A stretch of 41,179 bases of DNA from an uncultured Eubacteriales bacterium (GCA_902793245.1 CADBCX010000004.1:1-41179); one strand, 5' to 3'; positions 7,036-15,515 are shown, numbered from the stretch's first letter. Made by a program: numbers and translations. Notes: generated by a model from the sequence alone, not told the origin.

Positions 7036-8792
7036 GCCAAACAAAGAAAAAAGACAGCATCCTCCGCCTGCTGAAATACGCGGGCAAATACAAATGGCCC
7101 CTGATGCTGTGCCCCATGGTGATGATCGGGGAAGTGGCCATGGAAACCTATATTCCCAAGCTGATTCAGCGCTTGATCGACGAAGCCATCCCCTACAGCG
7201 AACGAACCGGGGAACTCTCCCAGGTGCTCATCTGCGGCGGCCTCATGATCGTGATGGCGCTGGTGTCGATGGGGTTCGGCATGGCGGGCAGCTTCCTGGG
7301 GGCCAAGGGCGGCATGGGCTTTGGCCGCAACCTGCGCCAGGCGCTGTTTGAAAAGATTCAGACCTTTTCCTTTAAGAACATCGACAAATTCTCCACCGCC
7401 TCCCTGGTGACCCGCATCACCACCGACGTGAACCAGACCCAGAACACGCTGATGATGCTGGTGCGCATGGGCTTCCGCTCCCCCATCATGTTCATCATGT
7501 CGCTGATTTACGCGCTGCAGATGAACCCGTCGCTGACCACGATCCTGTTCGTGGCGGTGCCGCTGCTGGCCGCTGGCATCATCTTCATCATGAAGAACGC
7601 CTTCCCCCGCTTCCAGATCATGATGAAGAAATACGACATCATGAACCGGGAGGTGCAGGAAAACCTGATTGCCATCCGCGTGGTGAAGGCTTTCGTGCGC
7701 TCGGCCTTTGAAAAAGAGAAATTCGGCAAGGCGGCGGACGACGTGACCCAGGCCCAGCGCAACGCTGAAAAGGTCGTGCTGTGGAACGGCCCCATGATGC
7801 AGATCATCATGAACAGCTGCATCGTGGCGATGCTGTGGTTCGGCGGCCAGCAGATCATCCGGGGCGAAATGGGCGTGGGCGCGCTGCTCACCTTCATCAC
7901 CTACGTCACCCAGATTCTGATGGCGCTGATGATGCTGTCCTTCCTGTTCCTGGGCATCGTGCTCAGCCGCGCTTCCATCTCCCGTATCATGGAAGTGCTG
8001 AACGAGGAGCCCGACATTGCCAATCCTGAACAGGCTGTCACCGAAGTGAAGGACGGCGAGATCGAGTTCGACCACGTAGGCTTCTCCTACGCGGGCGACA
8101 AGGACAATCTGGTTTTGCAGGACATCAACCTGCATATCAAAGCAGGCGAAACCATCGGCCTCATCGGGGCCACGGGTTCCGCCAAGACCAGCCTGGTGTC
8201 GCTGATTCCCCGCTTATATGATGTAACGACCGGCACCCTGAAAGTCGGCGGGCGCGACGTGCGGGACTACGACATGCACGCCCTGCGGGACCAGGTGGCC
8301 ATGGTGCTGCAAAAGAACGTGCTGTTCTCCGGCTCCATCAAGGAAAACCTGCGCTGGGGCAACGAGCACGCCACGGACGATGAAATCACCGCGGCCTGCC
8401 AGGCGGCGACGGCGGATGAGTTCGTGCGCTCCTTCCCCGACGGCTACGAAACCGACCTGGGACAGGGGGGCGTGAACGTGTCCGGCGGCCAGAAGCAGCG
8501 CCTGTGCATCGCCCGGGCCCTGCTCAAGCATCCCAAGATCATGATTCTGGACGACGCCACCAGCGCCGTGGACACCGCCACGGATTCCCGCATCCGGGAA
8601 GCCCTGCGCGCCCATATGCCGGAAACCACCAAGATCATCATCGCCCAGCGCATCACGTCCGTGATGGACGCCGACCGGGTGGTGGTGCTGGACAACGGCA
8701 AAATCGCCGACGTGGGCACCCACGACGAGCTGCTGGCCCGCAGCGAAATCTATCGGGACGTGTACCTGTCCCAGCAAAAGGGGGTGGCCTGA
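7032..8792 (+). CDS. Heterodimeric ABC exporter subunit with degenerate ATP site (TM287-like)
   Basis: This is a 586-residue half-transporter with a six-helix membrane domain (about residues 15-315) and an ATPase domain. Walker A is GATGSAKTS (379-387) and the signature is VSGGQKQR. The residue after the Walker B aspartate, normally the catalytic glutamate, is D508 (MILDDATS), and the H-loop histidine is Q539 (IIAQRI). Both changes mark the non-hydrolysing site of heterodimeric exporters such as T. maritima TM287. The start is a TTG at 7032, nine bases after AGGAGGG and overlapping the marR stop; an upstream in-frame TTG lies inside marR. The next gene is the partner. Confidence 0.93.
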   Translation: MSQTKKKDSILRLLKYAGKYKWPLMLCPMVMIGEVAMETYIPKLIQRLIDEAIPYSERTGELSQVLICGGLMIVMALVSMGFGMAGSFLGAKGGMGFGRNLRQALFEKIQTFSFKNIDKFSTASLVTRITTDVNQTQNTLMMLVRMGFRSPIMFIMSLIYALQMNPSLTTILFVAVPLLAAGIIFIMKNAFPRFQIMMKKYDIMNREVQENLIAIRVVKAFVRSAFEKEKFGKAADDVTQAQRNAEKVVLWNGPMMQIIMNSCIVAMLWFGGQQIIRGEMGVGALLTFITYVTQILMALMMLSFLFLGIVLSRASISRIMEVLNEEPDIANPEQAVTEVKDGEIEFDHVGFSYAGDKDNLVLQDINLHIKAGETIGLIGATGSAKTSLVSLIPRLYDVTTGTLKVGGRDVRDYDMHALRDQVAMVLQKNVLFSGSIKENLRWGNEHATDDEITAACQAATADEFVRSFPDGYETDLGQGGVNVSGGQKQRLCIARALLKHPKIMILDDATSAVDTATDSRIREALRAHMPETTKIIIAQRITSVMDADRVVVLDNGKIADVGTHDELLARSEIYRDVYLSQQKGVA

Positions 8793-8793
8793 C

Positions 8794-10683
8794 ATGCCTC
8801 CGCATGGACAAATGCGAGCGCCCGCCAAGCCCAAGAACGCCAAGGGCACCTTCCGGCGGTTGGTATCCTATCTTGCGCCCCATAAGGGCAAGCTGATTGC
8901 CGTGGCGGCCTGCATCATTTTCAGCACCGCCGCCAGCGCCACCGGCACCTTCCTTTTAAAAGATGTGGTGAACAGCTACATCCAGCCTTTGATCGGCCAG
9001 GCCGCGCCGGACCTGTGGCCCTTCGCCCAGTTCCTGCTGCTGATGCTGGGCATGTACCTGGCCGGTGCCGTCAGCACGCTGGTATACAACCGGCTGATGA
9101 TGATGGTGTCCACCGGCACGCTGAACAAAATGCGCAAGGACATGTTCCTGCACATGGAGGACCTGCCCATCCGCTACTTTGACCAGCGCACCCACGGCGA
9201 AATCATGAGCCGCTACACCAACGATACCGACACCATGCGCGAATTCCTGAGCCAGACCTTCCCGCAGGCGGTATCCTCCTTCTGCTCGGTGCTGTTCTCC
9301 TTCTGCTACATGGTCAGCCTGAACATCTGGCTGACGCTGCTGGTCATCGCCCTGATGCCGGTGATCCTGTCCATCACCAAGGTGGTGGGCAAACACTCCG
9401 GGGCCAATTTCGTGGCGCAGCAGAAGGCTGTGGGCGAGCTGAACGGCTTCGTGGAAGAAACCATCGAAGGCCAGCGGGTGGTGCAGGTGTTCTGCCACGA
9501 GCAGAAATCCATCGCCGCCTTTGAAACGAAGAATGAAAACGTCCGGGTGGCCGGTACCCGCGCCAACATCTTCGCCAGCATCTTAGGCCCCATCATGAAC
9601 AACCTGGGCCACTGCAACTATGTGATCATCGCCCTGGTGGGAGCCATCATGATTATTCACGGCTACACCAACACCGGCGTGCTCATTTCCTTCCTCACCT
9701 TCACCCGCCAGTTCAGTATGCCCATCTCCAACCTGGCCCAGCAGTTCAACGTGATCATGATGGCCCTGGCCGGCGCGGAACGCATCTTTGAAATGCTGGA
9801 TGAACCCGTGGAAGAGGACAACGGCTACGTTACCCTGGTGCGGGCGAAAAAGGATGCCCAGGGCAACATCGTGGAATGCAAGGAGCGCACCGGCATGTGG
9901 GCCTGGAAGCATCCTCACAAGGCCGACGGCAGCGTGACCTACACCGAATGGAAGGGCGATGTGGTGTTCGAGGACGTGACCTTCGGCTATGTACCCGAAA
10001 AGACCGTGCTGCACAACATTTCCCTGTACGCCAAGCCCGGCCAGAAGATTGCCTTCGTCGGCTCCACCGGCGCGGGCAAGACCACCATCACCAACCTGAT
10101 CAACCGCTTCTACGACATCCAGGGCGGCAAGATCCGCTATGACGGCATCAACATTGAGAAGATTAAAAAAGACGATCTGCGCAGGTCGCTCGGCATGGTG
10201 CTCCAGGACACCCACCTGTTCACCGGCACCGTGAAGGAGAACATCCGCTACGGCCGCTTAGACGCTACCGACGAGGACATTGTGAAGGCGGCGAAGATCG
10301 CCAACGCGGACTTCTTCATCAGCCACCTGCCCGAGGGCTACGACACCATGCTGACCGGCGACGGGGCCAACCTGAGCCAGGGCCAGCGCCAGCTGTTAGC
10401 TATCGCCCGCGCCGCCGTAGCCGACCCGCCCGTGCTGATTCTGGACGAGGCCACCTCCTCCATCGACACCCGCACCGAGGCCTTGATCGAGAAGGGCATG
10501 GATCAGCTCATGAAGGGCCGCACCGTGTTCGTCATCGCCCACCGGCTGTCCACCGTCCGCAATTCCCAGGCCATCATGGTGCTGGAAAACGGCGTGATCA
10601 TCGAGCGCGGCAACCACGAACAGCTCCTGGCCCAGAAGGGCAAGTATTATCAATTGTATACCGGCATGTTTGAATTATCCTGA
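8794..10683 (+). CDS. Heterodimeric ABC exporter subunit with catalytic ATP site (TM288-like)
   Basis: This 629-residue partner subunit starts one base after the previous stop. Its ATPase domain has Walker A GSTGAGKTT from 423, Walker B LILDE with catalytic E552, and H-loop H583 (IAHRL). The signature is LSQGQRQLLAI rather than LSGGQ, the same variant known in TM288. Between the membrane and ATPase domains is an extra segment of about 45 residues, rich in charged residues and tryptophan, which accounts for its length. Together the two subunits should export drugs, lipids or peptides; the substrate cannot be told. A structured element and a terminator hairpin follow. Confidence 0.94.
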   Translation: MPPHGQMRAPAKPKNAKGTFRRLVSYLAPHKGKLIAVAACIIFSTAASATGTFLLKDVVNSYIQPLIGQAAPDLWPFAQFLLLMLGMYLAGAVSTLVYNRLMMMVSTGTLNKMRKDMFLHMEDLPIRYFDQRTHGEIMSRYTNDTDTMREFLSQTFPQAVSSFCSVLFSFCYMVSLNIWLTLLVIALMPVILSITKVVGKHSGANFVAQQKAVGELNGFVEETIEGQRVVQVFCHEQKSIAAFETKNENVRVAGTRANIFASILGPIMNNLGHCNYVIIALVGAIMIIHGYTNTGVLISFLTFTRQFSMPISNLAQQFNVIMMALAGAERIFEMLDEPVEEDNGYVTLVRAKKDAQGNIVECKERTGMWAWKHPHKADGSVTYTEWKGDVVFEDVTFGYVPEKTVLHNISLYAKPGQKIAFVGSTGAGKTTITNLINRFYDIQGGKIRYDGINIEKIKKDDLRRSLGMVLQDTHLFTGTVKENIRYGRLDATDEDIVKAAKIANADFFISHLPEGYDTMLTGDGANLSQGQRQLLAIARAAVADPPVLILDEATSSIDTRTEALIEKGMDQLMKGRTVFVIAHRLSTVRNSQAIMVLENGVIIERGNHEQLLAQKGKYYQLYTGMFELS

Positions 10684-10697
10684 CCCCGGCAAAAAGG

Positions 10698-10719
10698 GCG
10701 CCGCTGAGAGAGGCGGCGC
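10698..10719. repeat. Terminator-like hairpin, upstream copy of a direct repeat
   Basis: GCGCCGC (10698-10704) pairs with GCGGCGC (10713-10719) around TGAGAGAG. The same hairpin with one changed loop base recurs at 10979-11000, followed there by seven T. Here the U-run is missing, so this copy looks like a terminator stem separated from its U-tract by inserted DNA. Confidence 0.8.
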
Positions 10720-10721
10720 TT

Positions 10722-10976
10722 CAGAGTGTCGAAAAAGTATTTTCGACACTCTGCGAATGAAAGGCCGGAAAACCGTCCTTTCATTCGATCCATCAATTTC
10801 TTGAAAAATGGCATTTTCAGCATCAAAAGATACTGAAAACGCTCATTTTTCGGGCAGAAATTGATAGAGGAAGCAACATCCTGTTGCTCCTCGGCGACGT
10901 ACACGCCGCCGCCTGCGGATTACAATCGAAGGGCTGCGGCCCTTCGATGCATCCTGGGGACTTTGTCGACAGTCTG
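10722..10976. repeat. Structured 255-bp element with terminal inverted repeats
   Basis: The ends CAGAGTGTCGA (10722-10732) and TCGACAGTCTG (10966-10976) are inverted repeats matching at 10 of 11 positions. Inside is a run of hairpins: 10722-10753 (14-bp perfect stem, loop AGTA), 10754-10787 (11-bp outer stem), 10792-10865 (long interrupted stem), 10867-10892, and 10925-10948 (10-bp stem, loop TGCG). It is flanked by near-identical terminator hairpins. No ORF looks coding. A small non-autonomous mobile element or a structured RNA would both fit. Confidence 0.65.
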
Positions 10977-10978
10977 GG

Positions 10979-11007
10979 GCGCCGCTGAGAGATGCGGCGC
11001 TTTTTTT
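10979..11007 (+). terminator. Intrinsic terminator after the exporter operon
   Basis: GCGCCGC (10979-10985) pairs with GCGGCGC (10994-11000) and is followed directly by seven T, a classic rho-independent terminator for the marR-exporter unit. From here to the promoter at 11237 I see AT-rich DNA with no convincing gene or structure. Confidence 0.9.
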
Positions 11008-11236
11008 CTTTCTCCCGCCCATCTTCGGAAAAAACAAACATGTTAAATCTTTCAAAAATCTCCAAAACCATGAAATAAAAAAGCCGGTTCCATCGTCTTT
11101 ATTACAGAAAGAAGGAAAGGAGAAAGGAAAAGGCGTCCCGGGCGAAAAAGAAGCGAGCGGGGAGCTGCTGTCCTTGAAAAGATGTGTTTCAAAAATGTAA
11201 GATATGTAAAACCGGAGAAACATTCCCAGGAAGGGA

Positions 11237-11265
11237 TGGATTTTTCATGGAAAATGTGTTATAAT
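11237..11265 (+). promoter_or_regulatory. Promoter of the SH3-repeat protein gene
   Basis: An extended -10 (TG-T-TATAAT, with TATAAT at 11260-11265) has a weak -35 TGGATT (11237-11242) 17 bases upstream. The start codon is about 120 bases downstream, leaving a long untranslated leader with no obvious structure. Confidence 0.7.
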
Positions 11266-11386
11266 CATAGCACGATGACGAAGCCCGCGTTCTTCCGATG
11301 GAAAAAGCGGCGGCCATCATGCATATAAAAAAGATGAGCGTTCATCTTTCGGGAAAAGAATGAATTGCAGAAAGGAAGAGAAATAG

Positions 11387-13861
11387 ATGAACAAGAAAGG
11401 TTTGCTTTCCCTGTGCGCCCTTCTGCTGGCGCTGGTGCTGGCCTTCCCCGCCGTTCCCGCGCTCGCGGAAAACAACGCGTATGTGAAAAAAACCGACGCC
11501 GGCAGAATCAATCTTCGCACCGGCGCGTCTTCCCAGTATCGGGTGCTGGCCGCGATAGATCCCGGCACGCCCCTTGAAGTGCTCGAAGTGGAAGGGAAAT
11601 GGGCCCACGTTTATGTTCAGAATCCCCAGGGCACCGGCATTCTGGAAGGATATATGTATACCGATTATATCGAATACACCTCCGGAGAAGCCGTCCCTTA
11701 CTATCCCGCCCAGACGGGATACAGCTGGCAGGACAGCACCGATTACAGCTGGCTCTCCAGCGGCCAGTATTCCTTTGCCACCATTACGGAAAACTCTTTG
11801 ATGTATGTATGCACCGGCAACAGCGGCAGGCTGCATCTGCGTGAATACGCCCATCAGGACGCCCGTTCCCTGGGCCTGTACGCCAACGGCACCCAGGTGA
11901 TCGTGCTCAACCGCCGGGGCAATTGGGCGTATGTGTACGTGAACGGCGTCTACGGCTACATGATGCTGAATTACCTGTCTCCAAACCAGTACAACCCGGT
12001 TTATCCCATCTCCGGCGCCGTGACCAAATATGTGAACACCGGCAACAGCGGCAGGCTGCACCTGCGTGAATACGCCAGCCAGAACGCCCGCTCTCTGGGC
12101 CTGTTCCCCAACGGCACCAAGGTGTCCGCCGTAGATTTGGGCAACGGCTGGAGCTATGTCTCCTTCAACGGGTACACGGGCTTTATGATGACGAAGTACC
12201 TGTCTCCGACAGAGCCCTACTATCCCAGCCCTTATGTGCCGGGCGAATATACCCTCATGTATGTGTACTCCGCTACCGGCGCGAAGGTTCCCCTGTACTC
12301 CGGCACGGGCGACAACACCAGCATCCTGGGACGCTATGACAACGGCACGGCGGTGTATGTGCTGCAAAATTACGGAACCTGGTCGCTGGTCATCGTAAAC
12401 GGCGCTCAAGGCTACATGAAGAACGCCAGCCTGTCCAAGAAGCCCTATACGCCTCCCATGCCCGGCTCTCCCATCGGCACAGCGCAGGTACGCCAGCCCA
12501 ACGGTTCCTTCGTATACCTGCGTTCCAGCCGTTCCACGGACAGCCTGGACAATGTGCTCGCCAAGGTGCCCAGCGGCGCGAAAGTGACCGTGTACCAGCG
12601 CGACGAATGGTATTCCCTGGTTCAGTATAACGGCATCTTAGGCTACATGGTCAGCCATTACCTGTACTGGGGCACTGAGCCGCTTCCCACCGAGCCGTCG
12701 GCGGAAAACAAAGTGGTCAAGATGATCGTGGGCGGCACTCCCCTGCGTTCCAGCCGCGATGAAAGCAGCAATTCCAATATTATTATGGAACTGCCCCATG
12801 GCACGATGATCGAGATCCTGCTCACCTATCCCGACAACTGGCGCTACATTGACTTTAACGGCGTGAAGGGATATATCCACGGGCAGAATGTGGCCTCCGT
12901 CACCAATGCCGGCGGTTCCCTTTCTCCCCTGATGCCCGAAGTGCCCGCCGGCACGGTGACCGGCACCGGCATGGTCACGCATCCCAACGGTTCCTTTGTG
13001 AACCTGCGCTACAGCCGCAGTTCCGCGGACAACACCAACGTGCTGGCCCAGGTGCCCAGCGGCGCCAAGGTGGAATTGATGGAGCAGTACGGAAGCTGGA
13101 CAAAGGTTCGCTACAACGGCATTGTGGGCTATATGGTTTCCAGCTATATCGTGCCCGCAAACAGTTCCTCCTCTGAAACGGTGCCGGTTTCCGTTCCTTC
13201 CACCCAGCTTACGCCCGCGCAGCCCACGGTCGGAAGCGTTTCCGGCGCCAAGCGCGTGGTGCACAACGAGAGCAGCGGCTTTGTGTACCTCCGCTCCTCC
13301 AAGGACAGTTCCAACATCGGAAACGTGCTGATGAAGGTGTATAACGGAACGTCGGTGGATCTGCTCAGGGACGAAGGCCCGTGGTCTTTGGTCAACGTTA
13401 ACGGCACCGTTGGCTACATGGTTTCGAGCTATTTAGCGCTTGAAGCCCAGTATTCCTCTTCGACGACGGGTTCTGGTACTTCCTCCCAGGTTGCCCCCGC
13501 GCAGCCCGCGCAATCCACGGCATCCGGTTCTGATGAAAAGCCCGCCTCCGTTTCTTCCGTTCCGCTGAAGGCTACGGGATCGTCTTCCGCTTCAAAGCCT
13601 GCCGCGGTTCCGTCCACCGCGCTGATCCCCGCGACCCAGACAGGCGCGTCTGCTTCCAGCAGCCGGCGGGTCGTGCGCAACAATAGCAGCAACTACGTGT
13701 ATCTGCGTTCCTCGATGGACGGCAACATCCGCACCAACATTCTCATGAAGGTGCCGAATGGCACGGTGGTTGAGCTGCTCAGCATCGAAGGGAAATGGGC
13801 CAAGGTTCGCGTGAACGGCATCGAAGGCTATATGATGGCCGCTTACCTTAAAACAGAATAA
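11387..13861 (+). CDS. Secreted protein with nine bacterial SH3 repeats
   Basis: This 824-residue exported protein has a signal peptide (cut near ALA-EN, residue 26) followed by nine SH3b-like repeats of about 60-65 residues, each with an LR(S/T/E) motif, a central NG or SG turn, a W or Y, and GYM near the end. The repeats start at about residues 30, 140, 220, 290, 365, 440, 525, 625 and 763. Serine/threonine/proline-rich linkers separate the last ones, the longest at about residues 680-760. There is no hydrolase, LPXTG or transmembrane anchor, so it probably binds peptidoglycan non-covalently. AGGAAG lies upstream of the ATG. It stands alone between its own promoter and a terminator. Confidence 0.88.
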   Translation: MNKKGLLSLCALLLALVLAFPAVPALAENNAYVKKTDAGRINLRTGASSQYRVLAAIDPGTPLEVLEVEGKWAHVYVQNPQGTGILEGYMYTDYIEYTSGEAVPYYPAQTGYSWQDSTDYSWLSSGQYSFATITENSLMYVCTGNSGRLHLREYAHQDARSLGLYANGTQVIVLNRRGNWAYVYVNGVYGYMMLNYLSPNQYNPVYPISGAVTKYVNTGNSGRLHLREYASQNARSLGLFPNGTKVSAVDLGNGWSYVSFNGYTGFMMTKYLSPTEPYYPSPYVPGEYTLMYVYSATGAKVPLYSGTGDNTSILGRYDNGTAVYVLQNYGTWSLVIVNGAQGYMKNASLSKKPYTPPMPGSPIGTAQVRQPNGSFVYLRSSRSTDSLDNVLAKVPSGAKVTVYQRDEWYSLVQYNGILGYMVSHYLYWGTEPLPTEPSAENKVVKMIVGGTPLRSSRDESSNSNIIMELPHGTMIEILLTYPDNWRYIDFNGVKGYIHGQNVASVTNAGGSLSPLMPEVPAGTVTGTGMVTHPNGSFVNLRYSRSSADNTNVLAQVPSGAKVELMEQYGSWTKVRYNGIVGYMVSSYIVPANSSSSETVPVSVPSTQLTPAQPTVGSVSGAKRVVHNESSGFVYLRSSKDSSNIGNVLMKVYNGTSVDLLRDEGPWSLVNVNGTVGYMVSSYLALEAQYSSSTTGSGTSSQVAPAQPAQSTASGSDEKPASVSSVPLKATGSSSASKPAAVPSTALIPATQTGASASSSRRVVRNNSSNYVYLRSSMDGNIRTNILMKVPNGTVVELLSIEGKWAKVRVNGIEGYMMAAYLKTE

Positions 13862-13872
13862 TTCTGAAGCAG

Positions 13873-13912
13873 CAAAGCCCGGAGCGGTGTGATAAACCGC
13901 CCCGGGCTTTTT
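13873..13912. terminator. Bidirectional intrinsic terminator
   Basis: AAAGCCCGG and CCGGGCTTT pair around an inner CGG/CCG stem. T-runs on the plus side and A-rich sequence on the other side let it serve both the SH3 gene and the convergent DUF4097 gene. Confidence 0.85.
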
Positions 13913-13960
13913 GTTTCGGGGGAGTCATCCCCGCAAACAGGATGATCGGGTGAACGCGCC

Positions 13961-14920
13961 TTATTTCTTCACTTTCAGGTCGCCGCTGTTGGTGGTCACG
14001 TTCACGATGGAAGCGCCGTCGCCGACGATCTGCTGCGCGTTCTTTTTCACGTCCTTTCCGTTCAGGCTGCCGCTGTTGGTTTGAAAGTTTACCGTGAGCC
14101 CGGAGCCGTGAACGGCGGACAGGGTGATGTCGCCGCTGGTGCATTTTACGTCAACTTTTCCGCACTGGTAAACGCCAAGCGATATATCGCCGGAAGTAGA
14201 ATGAATTTTAGCGGTTTCCGCTTTCACCGCTTCCAGCTTGATTTTGCCGGAAGTGACACCGACCGTAAGCGATTTGGCGTCGACCGGCCCGGCGGTGATG
14301 CTGCCGCTGGTGCTTTCCAGGGTGACGGTGTCCGCCATGGCGTTGTCAATGTGGATGCTTCCGGAGGTGCACTGCATGGACAGCTTGCCATGCGCCCGGA
14401 TCGGGCCCGCTTTGAGTTCGCCGCTGGTGGCCTGAACGGTGATGCTGTCCGCGTTCACAGCGCCCATCTGGATCTCGCCGGATGTGGCTTGCAGCACCAT
14501 GTCTTTCAGCTGGTGATTTTCCGTCCGGATCTCGCCGCTGGTCACATGCACGTTCAGGGAAATGTTCTTCGGGATCTCCACCGTGACGCGCTTTTCTTTA
14601 TTGATCAGCGTGCCGGTGTAGCCGGATTTCCAATATTGGATGCGCAGGGTGCTTCCATCCAGCCACCAGCGCATTTGCTGATCCTCCGTCAGCCCTTCCG
14701 TGGTTTCGGTAACGGCCAGCTTGTCACCGCCGCTTTCCATCAGCTCCACGCGGCCGCTTGTCCAGTTGATTTCTACGGCGTTTACATTTGCGGCATCGTA
14801 GGTGAAGCTGCCGATGGTGTACTTTTCCGCGTGGGGATAGCTGGCGCCCGCGGAAAAGCCGCACCCGCAGATGGACAGACAAAGGACGATCAGCAGCAGG
14901 CAGCACATTGCTTTTTTCAT
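13961..14920 (-). CDS. DUF4097-family beta-helix lipoprotein
   Basis: This 319-residue exported protein starts MKKAMCCLLLIVL and has a lipobox-like ICGC near residue 20. The mature part is a repeat protein: about ten units of roughly 20 residues, each with TSG followed by an acidic or small residue and alternating hydrophobic positions, as in the DUF4097 (adhesin-like, beta-solenoid) family. The start at 14920 is set by GGAGGG seven bases upstream; an in-frame ATG 24 bases earlier is less likely. It ends in a basic LKVKK. Family members are often linked to envelope stress or toastrack-type sensing, but no such partner is next to it here. Confidence 0.85.
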   Translation of the reverse strand: MKKAMCCLLLIVLCLSICGCGFSAGASYPHAEKYTIGSFTYDAANVNAVEINWTSGRVELMESGGDKLAVTETTEGLTEDQQMRWWLDGSTLRIQYWKSGYTGTLINKEKRVTVEIPKNISLNVHVTSGEIRTENHQLKDMVLQATSGEIQMGAVNADSITVQATSGELKAGPIRAHGKLSMQCTSGSIHIDNAMADTVTLESTSGSITAGPVDAKSLTVGVTSGKIKLEAVKAETAKIHSTSGDISLGVYQCGKVDVKCTSGDITLSAVHGSGLTVNFQTNSGSLNGKDVKKNAQQIVGDGASIVNVTTNSGDLKVKK

Positions 14921-14943
14921 ATCTTTTCCCTCCGTATATCCCA

Positions 14944-14966
14944 TCAGGCGCGCCGCCTGATTTTTT
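14944..14966. other. Hairpin in the leader of the DUF4097 gene
   Basis: TCAGGC and GCCTGA form a GC-rich hairpin in the short leader just after the promoter. On the plus strand it is followed by six T, so it could also end transcription arriving from the opposite direction. Confidence 0.5.
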
Positions 14967-14973
14967 CGGCACC

Positions 14974-15002
14974 ATCATAGCACAGCGATGAAGATTCGTC
15001 CA
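14974..15002 (-). promoter_or_regulatory. Promoter of the DUF4097 gene
   Basis: On the minus strand there is an extended -10 TGC-TATGAT (TATGAT at 14974-14979) with a partial -35 TGGACG (14997-15002) at 17-base spacing. Confidence 0.6.
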
Positions 15003-15019
15003 GTCATTTTTATAGAAAA

Positions 15020-15313
15020 TCAGGGATGAACGTTCCTGAACGGGCAAGGTTCGGCTGTTTTCTTCCGGCGGCTGTTCAGCGCGTGGCGCAGGGCGGCGCA
15101 GTTCGTTCCCGGCCTGTTTTTCTCGGCGGCTGCCGCTTGTTCCGAACGCGCCGCCGGCACCATGGTTCCCGTAAATGCAGCTGCCGCGGGGCGCGCTTTT
15201 TCCAATGCGTATTTCAACGCCGAACCGCCGGTCATGCTCTGCCGGGCAATCGCGGGCAGCAGCGCTGCTTCCTCCGTTTTCAATGCGGGCATCTTCGCGT
15301 CGCGTTCCATCAT
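15020..15313 (-). CDS. Small hypothetical protein (uncertain)
   Basis: This possible 97-residue protein is alanine-rich and basic and has no recognised domain, signal or membrane segment. It contains ALLPAIARQSMTGGSALKYA and ends with a lysine/arginine-rich stretch and PCPFRNVHP. A weak AGGCGG lies before the ATG. Its codon pattern resembles neighbouring genes more than the overlapping plus-strand frame does. It ends at the edge of the DUF4097 promoter. I do not recognise it; it could be a real small gene or a chance open frame in GC-rich DNA. Confidence 0.35.
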   Translation of the reverse strand: MMERDAKMPALKTEEAALLPAIARQSMTGGSALKYALEKARPAAAAFTGTMVPAARSEQAAAAEKNRPGTNCAALRHALNSRRKKTAEPCPFRNVHP

Positions 15314-15419
15314 CTGACCGCCGCCTTTCTTTCTATCTTCATTCTATCCTATGCCGAGGTCCCGGGCACAGTGCAAGATTGAAAATTCGTCTTTTTTGAC
15401 AAAAATTTTCAAAAACATA

Positions 15420-15448
15420 TTGACAATCCTTCCTGCCTGTGGTTTAAT
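15420..15448 (+). promoter_or_regulatory. Promoter of the XRE-cupin regulator gene
   Basis: TTGACA (15420-15425) and TTTAAT (15443-15448) are 17 bases apart, and paired operators begin 13 bases downstream. Confidence 0.8.
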
Positions 15449-15460
15449 GTTTCCTGCCTA

Positions 15461-15483
15461 AAAGTTTAGTGATTCTAAACTTT
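15461..15483. promoter_or_regulatory. Operator 1, perfect 9-bp-arm palindrome
   Basis: AAAGTTTAG (15461-15469) and CTAAACTTT (15475-15483) are perfect reverse complements around TGATT. The site lies over the expected transcription start, so binding would repress. Confidence 0.8.
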
Positions 15484-15498
15484 CGGCTTCGATCATCT

Positions 15499-15515
15499 GT
15501 TTAGTAAAGCTAAAC
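15499..15515. promoter_or_regulatory. Operator 2, GTTTAG-N5-CTAAAC
   Basis: GTTTAG (15499-15504) and CTAAAC (15510-15515) repeat the core of operator 1 with the same five-base spacing. The centres are 35 bp apart, about three and a third helical turns, which suits two dimers binding together. Confidence 0.8.

Noticed and set aside
10843-11223. Minus-strand frame of 126 codons next to the structured element
   Set aside because: Phe/Ser/Arg-rich, crosses a terminator and several hairpins, and has no ribosome site.
15026-15382. Plus-strand frame of 118 codons between the DUF4097 and XRE-cupin genes
   Set aside because: Arg/Cys/His-rich product with no ribosome site; the minus-strand frame is the more plausible of the two and even that is uncertain.
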